Assembly (NCBI GenBank): GCA_001564205.1
Contig: LKMY01000011.1
Location: forward strand, 1-19,176
Direction: 5' to 3'
DNA from: Nanohaloarchaea archaeon PL-Br10_U2g5
GTDB lineage: Archaea > Halobacteriota > Halobacteria > Halobacteriales > Haloferacaceae
Length of the DNA stretch: 19,176 bases
Shown: piece after piece, positions 1 through 6,686 of the stretch
Layout of the letters: the number at the start of each line of letters is the position of its first letter
Numbering within the stretch: position 1 is the first letter of the stretch
The notes under the pieces: generated by a model
Told to the model about the DNA's origin: nothing
The model's database searches: none
What the model saw: the letters and a program-made list of their open reading frames with translations, nothing else
Program-made: the position numbers and the translations under genes

Positions 1-56
1 CGACCGGACCCCGCACGACCGGCCGCTTCCGGAACCTTTTGGCGCGGCCCCCGCAG

Positions 57-986
57 ATGTCGCGTGTGAGCCGAACTCGGACCCTTTCGTTGTTCCTCGT
101 CCTCGCCGCGGTCTGGGGCTCCGCGTTCATGGCGATCAACGCCGGACTCGCGTACTTCCCGCCCGTATTGTTCGCCGCGCTCCGGTTCGACATCGCCGGC
201 GTGGTAATGCTCGGGTACGCGGCCTACGTCGTCGACGACCCGATCCCCCGCGGACGAGACGAGTGGACCGTCGTCGCGATCGGCGCGACGCTGATCATCG
301 CGGGCTACCACGCGCTGCTGTTCATCGGCGAGAGCGACCCCGCCGTGACGAGTGCGATCGCGGCGGTTATCATCAGTCTCTCGCCGGTCCTTACGACGGT
401 CTTCGCTCGAGCGTTTCTCCCCTCCGAACGGCTGACCGTCATCGGAGTTATCGGGCTGGTCGTCGGACTCGTCGGAGCGATCGTACTGGCCGCGCCCGAC
501 CCGAACAACCTCGCCGGCAGCGGGACCTTCGCGAAGTTCCTCGTTCTGCTCGCAGCCGCCTCCTTCGCGCTCGGATCGGTACTCACCCGCGCGTCCGACG
601 CCGACATGCCGATCGAGACGATGGAGGCATGGTCGATGCTCCTCGGCGCAGCGCTCACGCATCTGCTGGCGCTCGCGCTCGGCGAGTCGGTCACCGACAT
701 CGCGTGGACGACCGAGGCGATCCTGTCGCTCGGGTACCTCGCGATCGCCGCCAGCGGGATCGGTTTCCTCATCTATTTTTACCTGCTCGACGAGCTCGGC
801 CCGATCGAGATCAACCTCGTCTCGTACGTCGCACCGATATTCGCGGCGCTCTCCGGGTGGGTGTTTTTAAACGAAGGGATCACGCTCAACACGGTCGCCG
901 GCTTTCTGATCATCTGCGTCGGCTTCGCGCTCGTGAAACGGTCCGCGATCAGAGGAGAGCTCCGCGAACGTGGCGTCATCGGGTGA
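57..986 (+). CDS. DMT-superfamily permease (EamA/RhaT-like)
   Basis: 309-aa integral membrane protein, probably a metabolite exporter or permease of the drug/metabolite transporter superfamily. It is built from about ten hydrophobic helices arranged as two EamA repeats (roughly residues 10-140 and 150-300). The N-terminus has the characteristic AAVWGSAFMAIN segment, and the second repeat contains LGPIEINLVSYVAPIFAAL near residue 245, typical of EamA C-terminal halves. I chose the ATG at 57; a TTG 18 nt upstream in frame would only add an unconserved MARPPQ. It ends GVIG after a short basic tail (KRSAIRGELRERG), which suggests a cytoplasmic C-terminus. The substrate cannot be read from sequence. 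It stands alone, followed by a 92-nt gap to a separately promoted GNAT gene. Family assignment is firm; function is unknown. Confidence 0.88.
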   Translation: MSRVSRTRTLSLFLVLAAVWGSAFMAINAGLAYFPPVLFAALRFDIAGVVMLGYAAYVVDDPIPRGRDEWTVVAIGATLIIAGYHALLFIGESDPAVTSAIAAVIISLSPVLTTVFARAFLPSERLTVIGVIGLVVGLVGAIVLAAPDPNNLAGSGTFAKFLVLLAAASFALGSVLTRASDADMPIETMEAWSMLLGAALTHLLALALGESVTDIAWTTEAILSLGYLAIAASGIGFLIYFYLLDELGPIEINLVSYVAPIFAALSGWVFLNEGITLNTVAGFLIICVGFALVKRSAIRGELRERGVIG

Positions 987-1050
987 TCTCCCGGGAAAGC
1001 TCAGACAGCCGCCGAACTCCATGTGAGACTCAACCATACCCGCAGAGGGT

Positions 1051-1056
1051 TTTATA
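1051..1056 (+). promoter_or_regulatory. TATA box of the GNAT gene
   Basis: TTTATA lies 23-28 nt upstream of the ATG at 1079. That spacing puts the transcription start on or next to the start codon, so the message is probably leaderless, as is common in haloarchaea. No Shine-Dalgarno sequence is visible before the ATG. Confidence 0.6.
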
Positions 1057-1078
1057 CCACTCCTCGAGACGGTCCGAT

Positions 1079-1672
1079 ATGTTCCCCGAAACGATCGAGA
1101 CCGAACGACTCCGCCTGGAGGCAAGACGCTCGGAGCAGGTCGACCTCGACGCGTGCTACCGGATCTGCTCGTCCGATCCCGGTATCAACGAGGTGACCGA
1201 GTACGTCACGTGGGAGCCCCACGAGCACAAAAAAGAGACGCTGGAGTTCCTGGAACGCGGCCGCGACCGGTTCGAGGACGGCGAGGCGGCCGGCTACGTC
1301 ATCCGCCCTCGCGAAGGCGAAGACGGTGCCGGTGCGATCGCCGGTTTCGGTGGCTTCGATGTGGACTGGGAGAAACGGACGGCGACGCTCGGCACGTGGC
1401 TCCGCAAGCGGTTCTGGGGCCGCGGCTACTCCGGTGAGCGTGCCGCCGCGCTCGCTCGCGTCGCCTTCGACGGGCTCGATCTAGATATCGTCGCGGTGAG
1501 CCACCATCCCGAGAACGACAACTCCCGGCGGGCGATCGAGGCGTACGTCGACCGACTCGGCGGCCGCCGCGAGGAGCGACTCCGAAACACGCTGTCGTTC
1601 GCGGACGGGAGCGTTCACGACGAGGTTCGGTACACGATCTCACAAGCGGAGTGGCGGGACGCGGTCGAGTGA
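1079..1672 (+). CDS. GNAT family N-acetyltransferase (RimJ/RimL type)
   Basis: 197-aa acetyl-CoA-dependent acetyltransferase, probably acting on a protein N-terminus or a small amine. The N-terminal ETERLRLEARR is the usual opening of RimJ/RimL-like GNAT proteins. The acetyl-CoA pyrophosphate-binding motif A is visible as RKRFWGRGYSGERAAA (about residues 104-119, the R-x-x-G-x-G/A signature). The NDNSRRAIEAYVDRLGG stretch near residue 143 matches the N-x-x-S-x-x-x-x-E motif B region. Length is normal for the family. The open frame continues far upstream, but that part is the shadow of the permease; ATG 1079, placed at the correct distance from a TATA box, is the credible start. The substrate is not predictable. 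Confidence 0.87.
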   Translation: MFPETIETERLRLEARRSEQVDLDACYRICSSDPGINEVTEYVTWEPHEHKKETLEFLERGRDRFEDGEAAGYVIRPREGEDGAGAIAGFGGFDVDWEKRTATLGTWLRKRFWGRGYSGERAAALARVAFDGLDLDIVAVSHHPENDNSRRAIEAYVDRLGGRREERLRNTLSFADGSVHDEVRYTISQAEWRDAVE

Positions 1673-1748
1673 GGCTCTTGCCGCCGAGGAGACGGCCCGC
1701 CGTTCCGAGCCAACAGACACTTACTCCGCCCGAAACGACCCGGAGTAC

Positions 1749-2327
1749 ATGTCCCTCGCTGATAACGCGAAGCAGACGAACAGCATCGTCGCCGGTGCGG
1801 CCGCAGGAGCCGCCGCCTACGTGTTCGGATATCTGCTCACGTACGTCACTCAGCAGAACCAGGTCGAAGAGCGGCTCGCGGGGTTCAACTTCTTCGCCGA
1901 CCTGTTCGGTGGCGACCCGATTCCGGCGTGGCAGGGCGTCGGCTGGCTGTTTTATAACGCTCACTTCGTCGATACGGAGATCCCATCGGTGATCGGCGGC
2001 GCTCGGTCGCTAAACCTCATCGCCGAAGCCGACGGCGGTTCTCTCGCGTTACTGTACGTCGTCCCACCGCTCTTGTTGCTTGCTGCCGGACTCGCCGTCG
2101 GGCAGCTGTCGGGTGCGAGCGAGCCGACTGACGGCGCGCAGGCGGGTGTCCTCGTCGTCGTCGGCTACCTCCCGCTCGCCGTGGTCGGCGCGTTCCTCTT
2201 CCGATACGCGGTCGGTGACGGATCCGTCACGCCCGATCTCATCACTGCCGTGCTGCTCGCTGGTGTCGTCTACCCGGCCGTGTTCGGCGCGCTCGGTGGC
2301 GTGATTTCGACCGTCATCAGCGACTGA
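1749..2327 (+). CDS. Conserved haloarchaeal membrane protein, four predicted helices
   Basis: 192-aa hydrophobic protein with about four transmembrane segments (roughly residues 13-33, 97-117, 131-152 and 163-189). A soluble, aromatic-rich loop sits between helices 1 and 2 (FNFFADLFGGDPIPAWQGVGWLFYNAHFV). The first helix is Gly/Ala-rich (IVAGAAAGAAAYVFGYLL). The overall shape resembles small uncharacterised haloarchaeal membrane proteins sometimes loosely annotated as transporters; I recognise no functional motif. ATG 1749 follows a weak TATA-like ACTTAC about 26 nt upstream, so a leaderless transcript is plausible. It lies 76 nt after the GNAT gene and is convergent with the UPF0201 gene, so it is probably a single-gene unit. 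No function can be assigned. Confidence 0.8.
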   Translation: MSLADNAKQTNSIVAGAAAGAAAYVFGYLLTYVTQQNQVEERLAGFNFFADLFGGDPIPAWQGVGWLFYNAHFVDTEIPSVIGGARSLNLIAEADGGSLALLYVVPPLLLLAAGLAVGQLSGASEPTDGAQAGVLVVVGYLPLAVVGAFLFRYAVGDGSVTPDLITAVLLAGVVYPAVFGALGGVISTVISD

Positions 2328-2374
2328 GAAGGCGTTGGCTTCCCTCCGCTGTTCACCGCACCGAACCGTTCCGC

Positions 2375-2827
2375 TCAGTACGCCTCGTCCTCGGGAGCGA
2401 ATCGGTCTCCGTACTCGCGGACGGGATCGACCGGTCGTCCCTCGTCCGTCTCGGGCGCGACGTAATCAATGAACGCCTCGATATCCGGCTGTCGGACGCG
2501 AACGTCGACGTTGATCTCACCGAGCTCGTCCGGCTCGCCGACCGCGAAGTTGACGACGCCCTCGAAGGCCGCCTGCTTTTTCAGCGAGAACGAAAACCCC
2601 TCGTCGGTGCTGTTGCGTAAGAAGACCCGGCGAGCGGTGTCGAGGATCTCCTGTTCGTGGAGCACGTCTGAGAACGCGTCGAGGGTGTGCGCTTCGGCGA
2701 CAAGTCGGCCGTTTTCGTGAGTCGGTTCCACGTCCGGGAACACGTTTCTGACCGCGTCGTCGACTCGGTCGGTCACCTCTGTGTCGTGGACCGGGACCTC
2801 GATCCGGACATCGATGCTGTAGATCAC
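2375..2827 (-). CDS. UPF0201 family RNA-binding-fold protein
   Basis: 150-aa acidic protein of the archaeal UPF0201 family, whose known structure has a ribosomal-protein-L5-like, putative RNA-binding fold. Features seen: an alternating beta-strand N-terminus (MIYSIDVRIEVPVHDTEVTD), the LRNSTDEGFSFSLKKQAAFEGVVNFA core, and a following INVDVRVRQPDIEAFIDYVAP segment. Translation starts at GTG 2827, whose bases overlap the stop codon of the upstream P-loop gene as GTGA, so the two are translationally coupled. In some archaea (for example Archaeoglobus) UPF0200 and UPF0201 are fused in one polypeptide, which supports joint action. The molecular role is unproven; RNA or nucleotide metabolism is the likeliest area. 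Confidence 0.82.
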   Translation of the reverse strand: MIYSIDVRIEVPVHDTEVTDRVDDAVRNVFPDVEPTHENGRLVAEAHTLDAFSDVLHEQEILDTARRVFLRNSTDEGFSFSLKKQAAFEGVVNFAVGEPDELGEINVDVRVRQPDIEAFIDYVAPETDEGRPVDPVREYGDRFAPEDEAY

Positions 2828-3423
2828 GAGCCGTCACCGCTGGGGCTCGTGGTCGCTTTCGACTCCGCGCTCGTCGGTTCGACGCCCAGCACCTCCCGGA
2901 CGCGCTCTCGAAACGCCGACAGCGATCCGGTGTTGTCGATCTCGACGTCAGCGTGCTCGAGCGTCTCGCCGAGGCCGAGTTCGATCTCGCGGGCGTCGCG
3001 CTCGCGGAGGGCGTCGAGGTCGGAGTCTGAGTCGTCGCGGTCGCGATCGCCGAGCCGCTCAGCGCGGAGTTCGAAGGGAGCGCGAATCGCCACCAGCGTG
3101 AACGCCTCGCCGAACGCCTCGCGGAAGCGCCCCAACTCGACGGTCGAGCGCAGCCCGTCGACGAGTACGGTGTCACTGCCGCTGTCGGCGATCGCCTCGT
3201 GGATCAGCGGGAGGGTCCGGGCCGCGATCGCGTCGTCGCCCTCCTCTTCGCGGAGCGCGCCGGCGATCCGCCCGTGGTGTTCGGCCGGGTCGAGTCCGCG
3301 TCGGCGGCACTCTGCACGGATGACGTCGCCCATCACGACGACCGGAATGTCCGCCTCCTCGGCCACGTTCGCCGCCTCTCCTTTGCCGCTTCCGGGGAGA
3401 CCGACGGTTCCGATAACGTTCAT
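2824..3423 (-). CDS. UPF0200 P-loop NTPase (nucleotide/dephospho-CoA kinase-like)
   Basis: 199-aa AAA/P-loop protein of archaeal family UPF0200, resembling adenylate and dephospho-CoA kinases. The Walker A loop is GLPGSGKG at residues 8-15. Downstream are VVMGDVIR (about 29-36), DGLRSTVELGRFREAF (about 95-110) and ELRAERLGDRDRDD, a lid-like Arg-rich segment. A reading frame extends 36 codons further upstream, but ATG 3423 gives the conserved MNVIGTVGLPGSGKG start and has a TATA-like CTAAG about 26-30 nt upstream. The C-terminal SAESKATTSPSGDGS tail is low-complexity. It is the first gene of a two-gene unit with UPF0201 (4-nt overlap). The substrate is unknown. Confidence 0.85.
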   Translation of the reverse strand: MNVIGTVGLPGSGKGEAANVAEEADIPVVVMGDVIRAECRRRGLDPAEHHGRIAGALREEEGDDAIAARTLPLIHEAIADSGSDTVLVDGLRSTVELGRFREAFGEAFTLVAIRAPFELRAERLGDRDRDDSDSDLDALRERDAREIELGLGETLEHADVEIDNTGSLSAFRERVREVLGVEPTSAESKATTSPSGDGS

Positions 3424-3493
3424 TGGCGGCGAGTAGTCCGCTCGCAGACTTAGGTCTGCTGTTGGGCGGTGGCGTCGGCGCGAACCACGGTCG

Positions 3494-3500
3494 TTTTTAT
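3494..3500 (+). promoter_or_regulatory. TATA box of tRNA-Arg
   Basis: TTTTTAT is centred about 29 nt upstream of the first base of the tRNA at 3526. That is appropriate for an archaeal tRNA promoter with the transcription start at or a few bases before the mature 5' end. Confidence 0.6.
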
Positions 3501-3525
3501 TCAGTGACGCCGAGAGACGAGTTGA

Positions 3526-3600
3526 GGGCACGTAGCTCAGCTAGGATAGAGCGTCGGACTTCTAATCCGACGGTCGTGGGTTCGAATCCCACCGTGCTCG
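3526..3600 (+). tRNA. tRNA-Arg (anticodon TCT)
   Basis: A complete 75-nt cloverleaf is readable. The acceptor strand GGGCACG (3526-3532) pairs with CGTGCTC (3593-3599), including one G-U pair, and G3600 is the discriminator. The D stem is GCTC/GAGC (3535-3538 and 3549-3552). The anticodon stem is TCGGA/TCCGA (3554-3558 and 3566-3570), with loop CTTCTAA placing TCT at 3561-3563. The T stem is GTGGG/CCCAC around loop TTCGAAT (3581-3587). There is no intron and no encoded CCA. It reads AGA codons. The 3' half, from the T loop on, is repeated downstream. Confidence 0.96.
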
Positions 3601-3690
3601 CTCTCTACCGTTTGCTTGCACAGTGAACCCCCGTTCGCTTCGCTCACGGGGATCCCACCGTGCTCGTTATCTGCGAACAAAGTGAGCAGT
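3579..3690 (+). repeat. tRNA-derived tandem repeat, copy 1
   Basis: This begins inside the tRNA-Arg T arm and continues past the gene. It matches 3759-3870 at an exact offset of 180 bp: 3579-3667 is identical except at one position (T3617 versus C3797), and identity then decays through the AACAAAG/CACAAAG and GAGCAG segments. The unit contains a second tRNA 3'-end copy (ATCCCACCGTGCTCG at 3652-3666) and a hairpin at 3629-3651. Confidence 0.9.
3629..3651. repeat. Inverted repeat CCCCGT...ACGGGG
   Basis: A 6-bp GC-rich stem (3629-3634 with 3646-3651) encloses an 11-nt loop TCGCTTCGCTC. It could form a hairpin in a read-through tRNA transcript. The same sequence recurs at 3809-3831. A terminator role is possible, but no T-run follows. 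Confidence 0.55.
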
Positions 3691-3758
3691 AACGTCGCAG
3701 GGATTCGAATCTGGGAGCGGAAGGTGAGCGAGCGGCGCGAGCGAACGGGAGCGACCGT

Positions 3759-3870
3759 GGTTCGAATCCCACCGTGCTCGCTCTCTACCGTTTGCTCGCA
3801 CAGTGAACCCCCGTTCGCTTCGCTCACGGGGATCCCACCGTGCTCGTGATCTATACACAAAGCGAGCAGC
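3759..3870 (+). repeat. tRNA-derived tandem repeat, copy 2
   Basis: Second copy of the 3579-3690 unit. It starts at GGTTCGAAT, carries the full tRNA 3' end (to 3780), the hairpin (3809-3831) and another 3'-end copy at 3832-3846. The sequence before it (3691-3758) is rich in GAGCGAGCGGCGCGAGCGAACG-like strings and lacks D- and anticodon-arm pairing, so this is not a second tRNA gene. The non-coding stretch 3601-3892 therefore consists mainly of these repeats. Confidence 0.88.
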
Positions 3871-3892
3871 GTAGGGACCGTTAAAACGCCTT

Positions 3893-4897
3893 TCAGTCCG
3901 CCGCAGACGGCGTCCCCAGGTACTTCTCGTTCAGCTCGTACTCGCCGTCGTCGTTCTCGACCAGGTACTCGCCGTAGTAGGGAACGCGGTTCGCGACGAC
4001 GGCTTCGAACGTCTCAGCGATCTCGTCGCGCGTCATCTCACCCATCGACCGGAGGTCGTCGTTGCGGTTGAGACACCCCTTCAAATACCCCTCGTGAGTC
4101 ACCCGAACGCGGCCGCAGTTGGCACAGAAGTCCTCGTTCTCGACGGGATCGACGATCTCGACCATCCCGCCACCCTCGCCGTGCTCGTCTTCGCCGACGA
4201 AGTAGCGCTTCCGATCGTGCATCTCGCGGTGCTCGACGCGGTCGGCGATGTCGGCGAGCCAGTCGTGGACCCGTTGGATGTCGATGTTCCACTCCGGCTT
4301 GCCCGTGAGCTCCGGCATGTACTCGATGAGCTGGAGCTGCAGCCCCTCGTTGTCGGCGACGTGTTCGACCATCTCCTCGACGTAGCCCGCCGTGTGGGTG
4401 AACACGACCATGTTGAGCTTCACCGGGTCGAGCCCGGCGCCGACGGCGGCTTTGACGCCCTCGAGCACCTGCTCGTACGCGCCGGATTTCGTCACCTCGG
4501 CGAAGTCGTCCGGATCGAGCGCGTCCTGCGAGACGTTCACGCGGTCGAGCCCCGCCGCCTTCAGATCTGCTGCTCGTCCCGGGAGGAACGTCCCGTTCGT
4601 CGTCATCGACACCTCCATCGAGTCGGGCGTGCGCTCGATGATCTCCTCTAAATCCTGCCGGAGCATCGGCTCGCCCCCGGTGAGCTTCACCGAGTCGACG
4701 CCGTACCCCTCGACCACCTCCAAGAACCGGACCACGTCGTCCGTACTCATTTCGTCGTCACCCGGCTCCATGGGCCCTCGCGTGTCGCCTAACCCCTCGT
4801 TGTGACAGTAGATACAGTCGAAGTTACAGCGGTCGGTGAGCGAGACGCGCACCCCCGTCACGTCTCGCCCGAAGTCGTCCGCGAGTGGCCCGGTCAT
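3893..4897 (-). CDS. moaA: GTP 3',8-cyclase (molybdenum cofactor biosynthesis MoaA)
   Basis: 334-aa radical-SAM enzyme converting GTP to 3',8-cyclo-GTP, the first committed step of molybdopterin synthesis. The N-terminal [4Fe-4S]/SAM cluster motif CxxxCxxC is C24-C28-C31 in [16 protein letters not shown]. The SAM-binding GGEP is residues 74-77. The second, substrate-binding cluster uses C258, C261 and C275 (FCANCGRVR...YLKGCL). Length is usual. The protein ends [10 protein letters not shown] and lacks the terminal Gly-Gly found in bacterial MoaA. ATG 4897 follows a TATA box (4923-4930) at leaderless spacing. No other moa/mob gene is in the window; an isolated moaA is common in archaea. Confidence 0.95.
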   Translation of the reverse strand: MTGPLADDFGRDVTGVRVSLTDRCNFDCIYCHNEGLGDTRGPMEPGDDEMSTDDVVRFLEVVEGYGVDSVKLTGGEPMLRQDLEEIIERTPDSMEVSMTTNGTFLPGRAADLKAAGLDRVNVSQDALDPDDFAEVTKSGAYEQVLEGVKAAVGAGLDPVKLNMVVFTHTAGYVEEMVEHVADNEGLQLQLIEYMPELTGKPEWNIDIQRVHDWLADIADRVEHREMHDRKRYFVGEDEHGEGGGMVEIVDPVENEDFCANCGRVRVTHEGYLKGCLNRNDDLRSMGEMTRDEIAETFEAVVANRVPYYGEYLVENDDGEYELNEKYLGTPSAAD

Positions 4898-4922
4898 ACG
4901 CTGAAGAAGCCACTATGACCGC

Positions 4923-4930
4923 TTAAATAT
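4923..4930 (-). promoter_or_regulatory. TATA box of moaA
   Basis: On the minus strand this reads ATATTTAA, centred about 29 nt upstream of the moaA ATG at 4897. The predicted transcription start falls within a few bases of the start codon, so the message is probably leaderless. Confidence 0.6.
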
Positions 4931-4965
4931 CCGGGTCGATCACCGAACTCCGTAATCAAAGATGG

Positions 4966-5142
4966 TTACGAGTCCAGGGGCGCGTCGTCGACCTCGCCTC
5001 CCAGGAGTTCTCGGGCATACGCGACAGCGACGTATCCGAACACGACGAGAACCAACCCGACGGATCCCCAGACGAGCGCCGCAAACGACGCTGCGCCGAG
5101 CGCCGTGAGCGGGATGAGTACGGTGAGCGGCACCGGAGTCAC
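4966..5142 (-). CDS. 58-aa membrane protein, probable small partner of the adjacent symporter
   Basis: A short gene found by reading the minus strand past the symporter stop. GTG at 5142-5140 overlaps the symporter TGA (5141-5139) as GTGA, and the frame runs 58 codons to TAA at 4968-4966. The protein starts MTPVPLTVLIPLTALG and continues SFAALVWGSVGLVLVVFGY before ending VDDAPLDS. That gives one or two closely spaced hydrophobic helices (about residues 5-20 and 21-43) and an acidic cytoplasmic-type tail. Small membrane subunits accompany some sodium:solute symporters (for example DUF485 or DUF3311 proteins), but I see no clear match to those families. Coupling strongly implies a subunit or stability factor of the symporter; that is inference. 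Confidence 0.72.
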   Translation of the reverse strand: MTPVPLTVLIPLTALGAASFAALVWGSVGLVLVVFGYVAVAYARELLGGEVDDAPLDS

Positions 5143-6686
5143 GCGTCCTCACCGCCGGGCGCTGCGGCCGCGTCGTCGGCTCGGTCGACCGCCCGGGTGG
5201 TTCCCCCGTCCGTCATCGGGTGGTCGAGTCGGCGCATCTCCGCGTCGAGCGCGTCGAGGTCGACGGCCGCGCTTCCGAGCCAGTGAGCGACCCCGGTCGC
5301 CGCCGCTGAAACGGCGGTCGCCCCGACGAACGCGACGAGGAACGACGGAGTCGGCGTCGCCACCGGAAGGTGAGCGAGCGCGGGTGCGAAGTACGGGAAA
5401 TAAAGGACGCCCACCGTGAGCCCCGCAAGGCTCGCGAGGACCGCGCCAACGTCTGAGAGGTCCCGCGACCAGAGGCCGGCGAGGAACGGAATGAACACCG
5501 CTGCCGCGACGAGGTCAGCGGTGAGAAACAGCGCGAGCACGCTGTATCCCTGTGCGCCGACGACGGTGGCACCGATCGCGACGAACGCGGTGAGCGCGCG
5601 TCCGGCCCGGCCGAGCCCGCGACCGCCGGCATCGAACAGCCGCGCGAGGTCGACCGTGACGAGGCTGGCGATCGCGTTACACATCGTGTCCGCCGAACTG
5701 GCGACGAGCAGCACCGCGAGGACGACGACACACAGCGCGAGCCACTCCGGGAACGCCTCCAACACGACGAGGAAGAAGGCGACCGACGCGCCGCCGTCGG
5801 CGGTCAGTCCAAGCGCCGCGGCGACGACGCCGAACAGCCCCGCGAGCAACACCATCGGGAGTACGGCCGCCGCGGCCACGCCGAACCCGCACCGGAGCGA
5901 CGCGCCGTCGCGGGCGGCGTACACCCGCTGCCACATCCCTTGGTTCAGCATGTTCGCGCCGATCACCGCGAACGCGACGTAGACTCCGAAGGCGACGCCG
6001 GGACCGAATGTCGGATCGAGCAGCGTCGGGTCGGTCGACACGGCGGTCGCGTGAAGCTCCCCGGTCCCGCCCAGCGCGACGACTGCGCCGACGAAGCTGA
6101 CGATCAGCAGCGGCAGGATCACGAGCGCCTGTAGCGTGTCGGTGAACACGCTGGCGACCAGTCCACCGTACGCCGTGTACAACAGCACGAACCCCCCGAT
6201 CAGTGCCGCCGTCTGCCACTGTGGCACGTCGGCGAGCAGCGCGAGCGCCGCCGCCACCCCCGTCAGCTCTGCCGCGAGGAACACCGACATATAAAACAAC
6301 GAGACGACGGCCACGAGGACGTACATCAGCCGCCCGTACCGCGCCAGCGCCAGCTCGGTCAGCGAGTGACCGCTCGGGAGCAGCCGTCGGACGCGAAGCC
6401 CCACCGGAACGAAGAGGAGAAACGGGATCGCGCTCCCGACGGCGTAGCCGAGGATCGCGGGGAGCCCGCCGAACGCGGCGCCGGCCTCCGCGGGGGCGAG
6501 CAGGATCCACGCGCCCATCACGCTGGCCACGACCGTCGCCGTGGTAACCGCTGGGCCAGTCGACCCGCGAGCAGTGATGTAGTCGTCGAGTGTCCTAACG
6601 CGCCCGCGTGCGTGCAGTACGCCGGCGACGGTGAACGCTCCGAGCGCGATGACCGTGACCGCTAGCGCGACGCCTGTCGACACCAT
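5139..6686 (-). CDS. Sodium:solute symporter (SSF family), candidate thiamine-precursor transporter
   Basis: 515-aa multi-spanning protein of the solute:sodium symporter family, with about 13 hydrophobic helices. The family signature region is visible as LYTAYGGLVASVFTDTLQALVILP (about residues 170-195), with GANMLNQGMWQRVYAARD near 245-262 and SSADTMCNAIASLVTVDL around 330-348. The ATG at 6686-6684 shares one base with the stop of the preceding tenA (TGATG), and the 3' end overlaps the 58-aa gene by 4 nt. Because it is locked in an operon with two tenA genes beside ThiR, the likely cargo is a thiamine pyrimidine such as HMP or an aminopyrimidine breakdown product; this is inference from context. 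The C-terminal tail is hydrophilic, rich in Ala and Asp. Confidence 0.87.
   Translation of the reverse strand: MVSTGVALAVTVIALGAFTVAGVLHARGRVRTLDDYITARGSTGPAVTTATVVASVMGAWILLAPAEAGAAFGGLPAILGYAVGSAIPFLLFVPVGLRVRRLLPSGHSLTELALARYGRLMYVLVAVVSLFYMSVFLAAELTGVAAALALLADVPQWQTAALIGGFVLLYTAYGGLVASVFTDTLQALVILPLLIVSFVGAVVALGGTGELHATAVSTDPTLLDPTFGPGVAFGVYVAFAVIGANMLNQGMWQRVYAARDGASLRCGFGVAAAAVLPMVLLAGLFGVVAAALGLTADGGASVAFFLVVLEAFPEWLALCVVVLAVLLVASSADTMCNAIASLVTVDLARLFDAGGRGLGRAGRALTAFVAIGATVVGAQGYSVLALFLTADLVAAAVFIPFLAGLWSRDLSDVGAVLASLAGLTVGVLYFPYFAPALAHLPVATPTPSFLVAFVGATAVSAAATGVAHWLGSAAVDLDALDAEMRRLDHPMTDGGTTRAVDRADDAAAAPGGEDA

Noticed and set aside
263..1078. Long plus-strand extension upstream of the GNAT gene
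   Set aside because: It overlaps the permease in another frame and is Arg-rich, low-quality sequence. The family N-terminus and TATA spacing fix the start at 1079.
3691..3780. Possible second tRNA before the 3'-end copy at 3766-3780
   Set aside because: Only the T loop and acceptor 3' half are present. No D stem, anticodon stem or acceptor 5' strand can be paired.
3537..3860. Minus-strand open frame antisense to tRNA-Arg with repeated HGGI...GGIRTHDRRIRSPT-like peptides
   Set aside because: This is the translation of the antisense strand of the tRNA and its tandem repeats, a well-known spurious protein type. The repeats are explained by DNA duplication.
4094..4651. 185-codon plus-strand frame inside moaA with an acidic, protein-like composition
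   Set aside because: Antisense codon-periodicity artefact in a high-GC gene. It has no recognisable domain, and moaA is unambiguous on the other strand.
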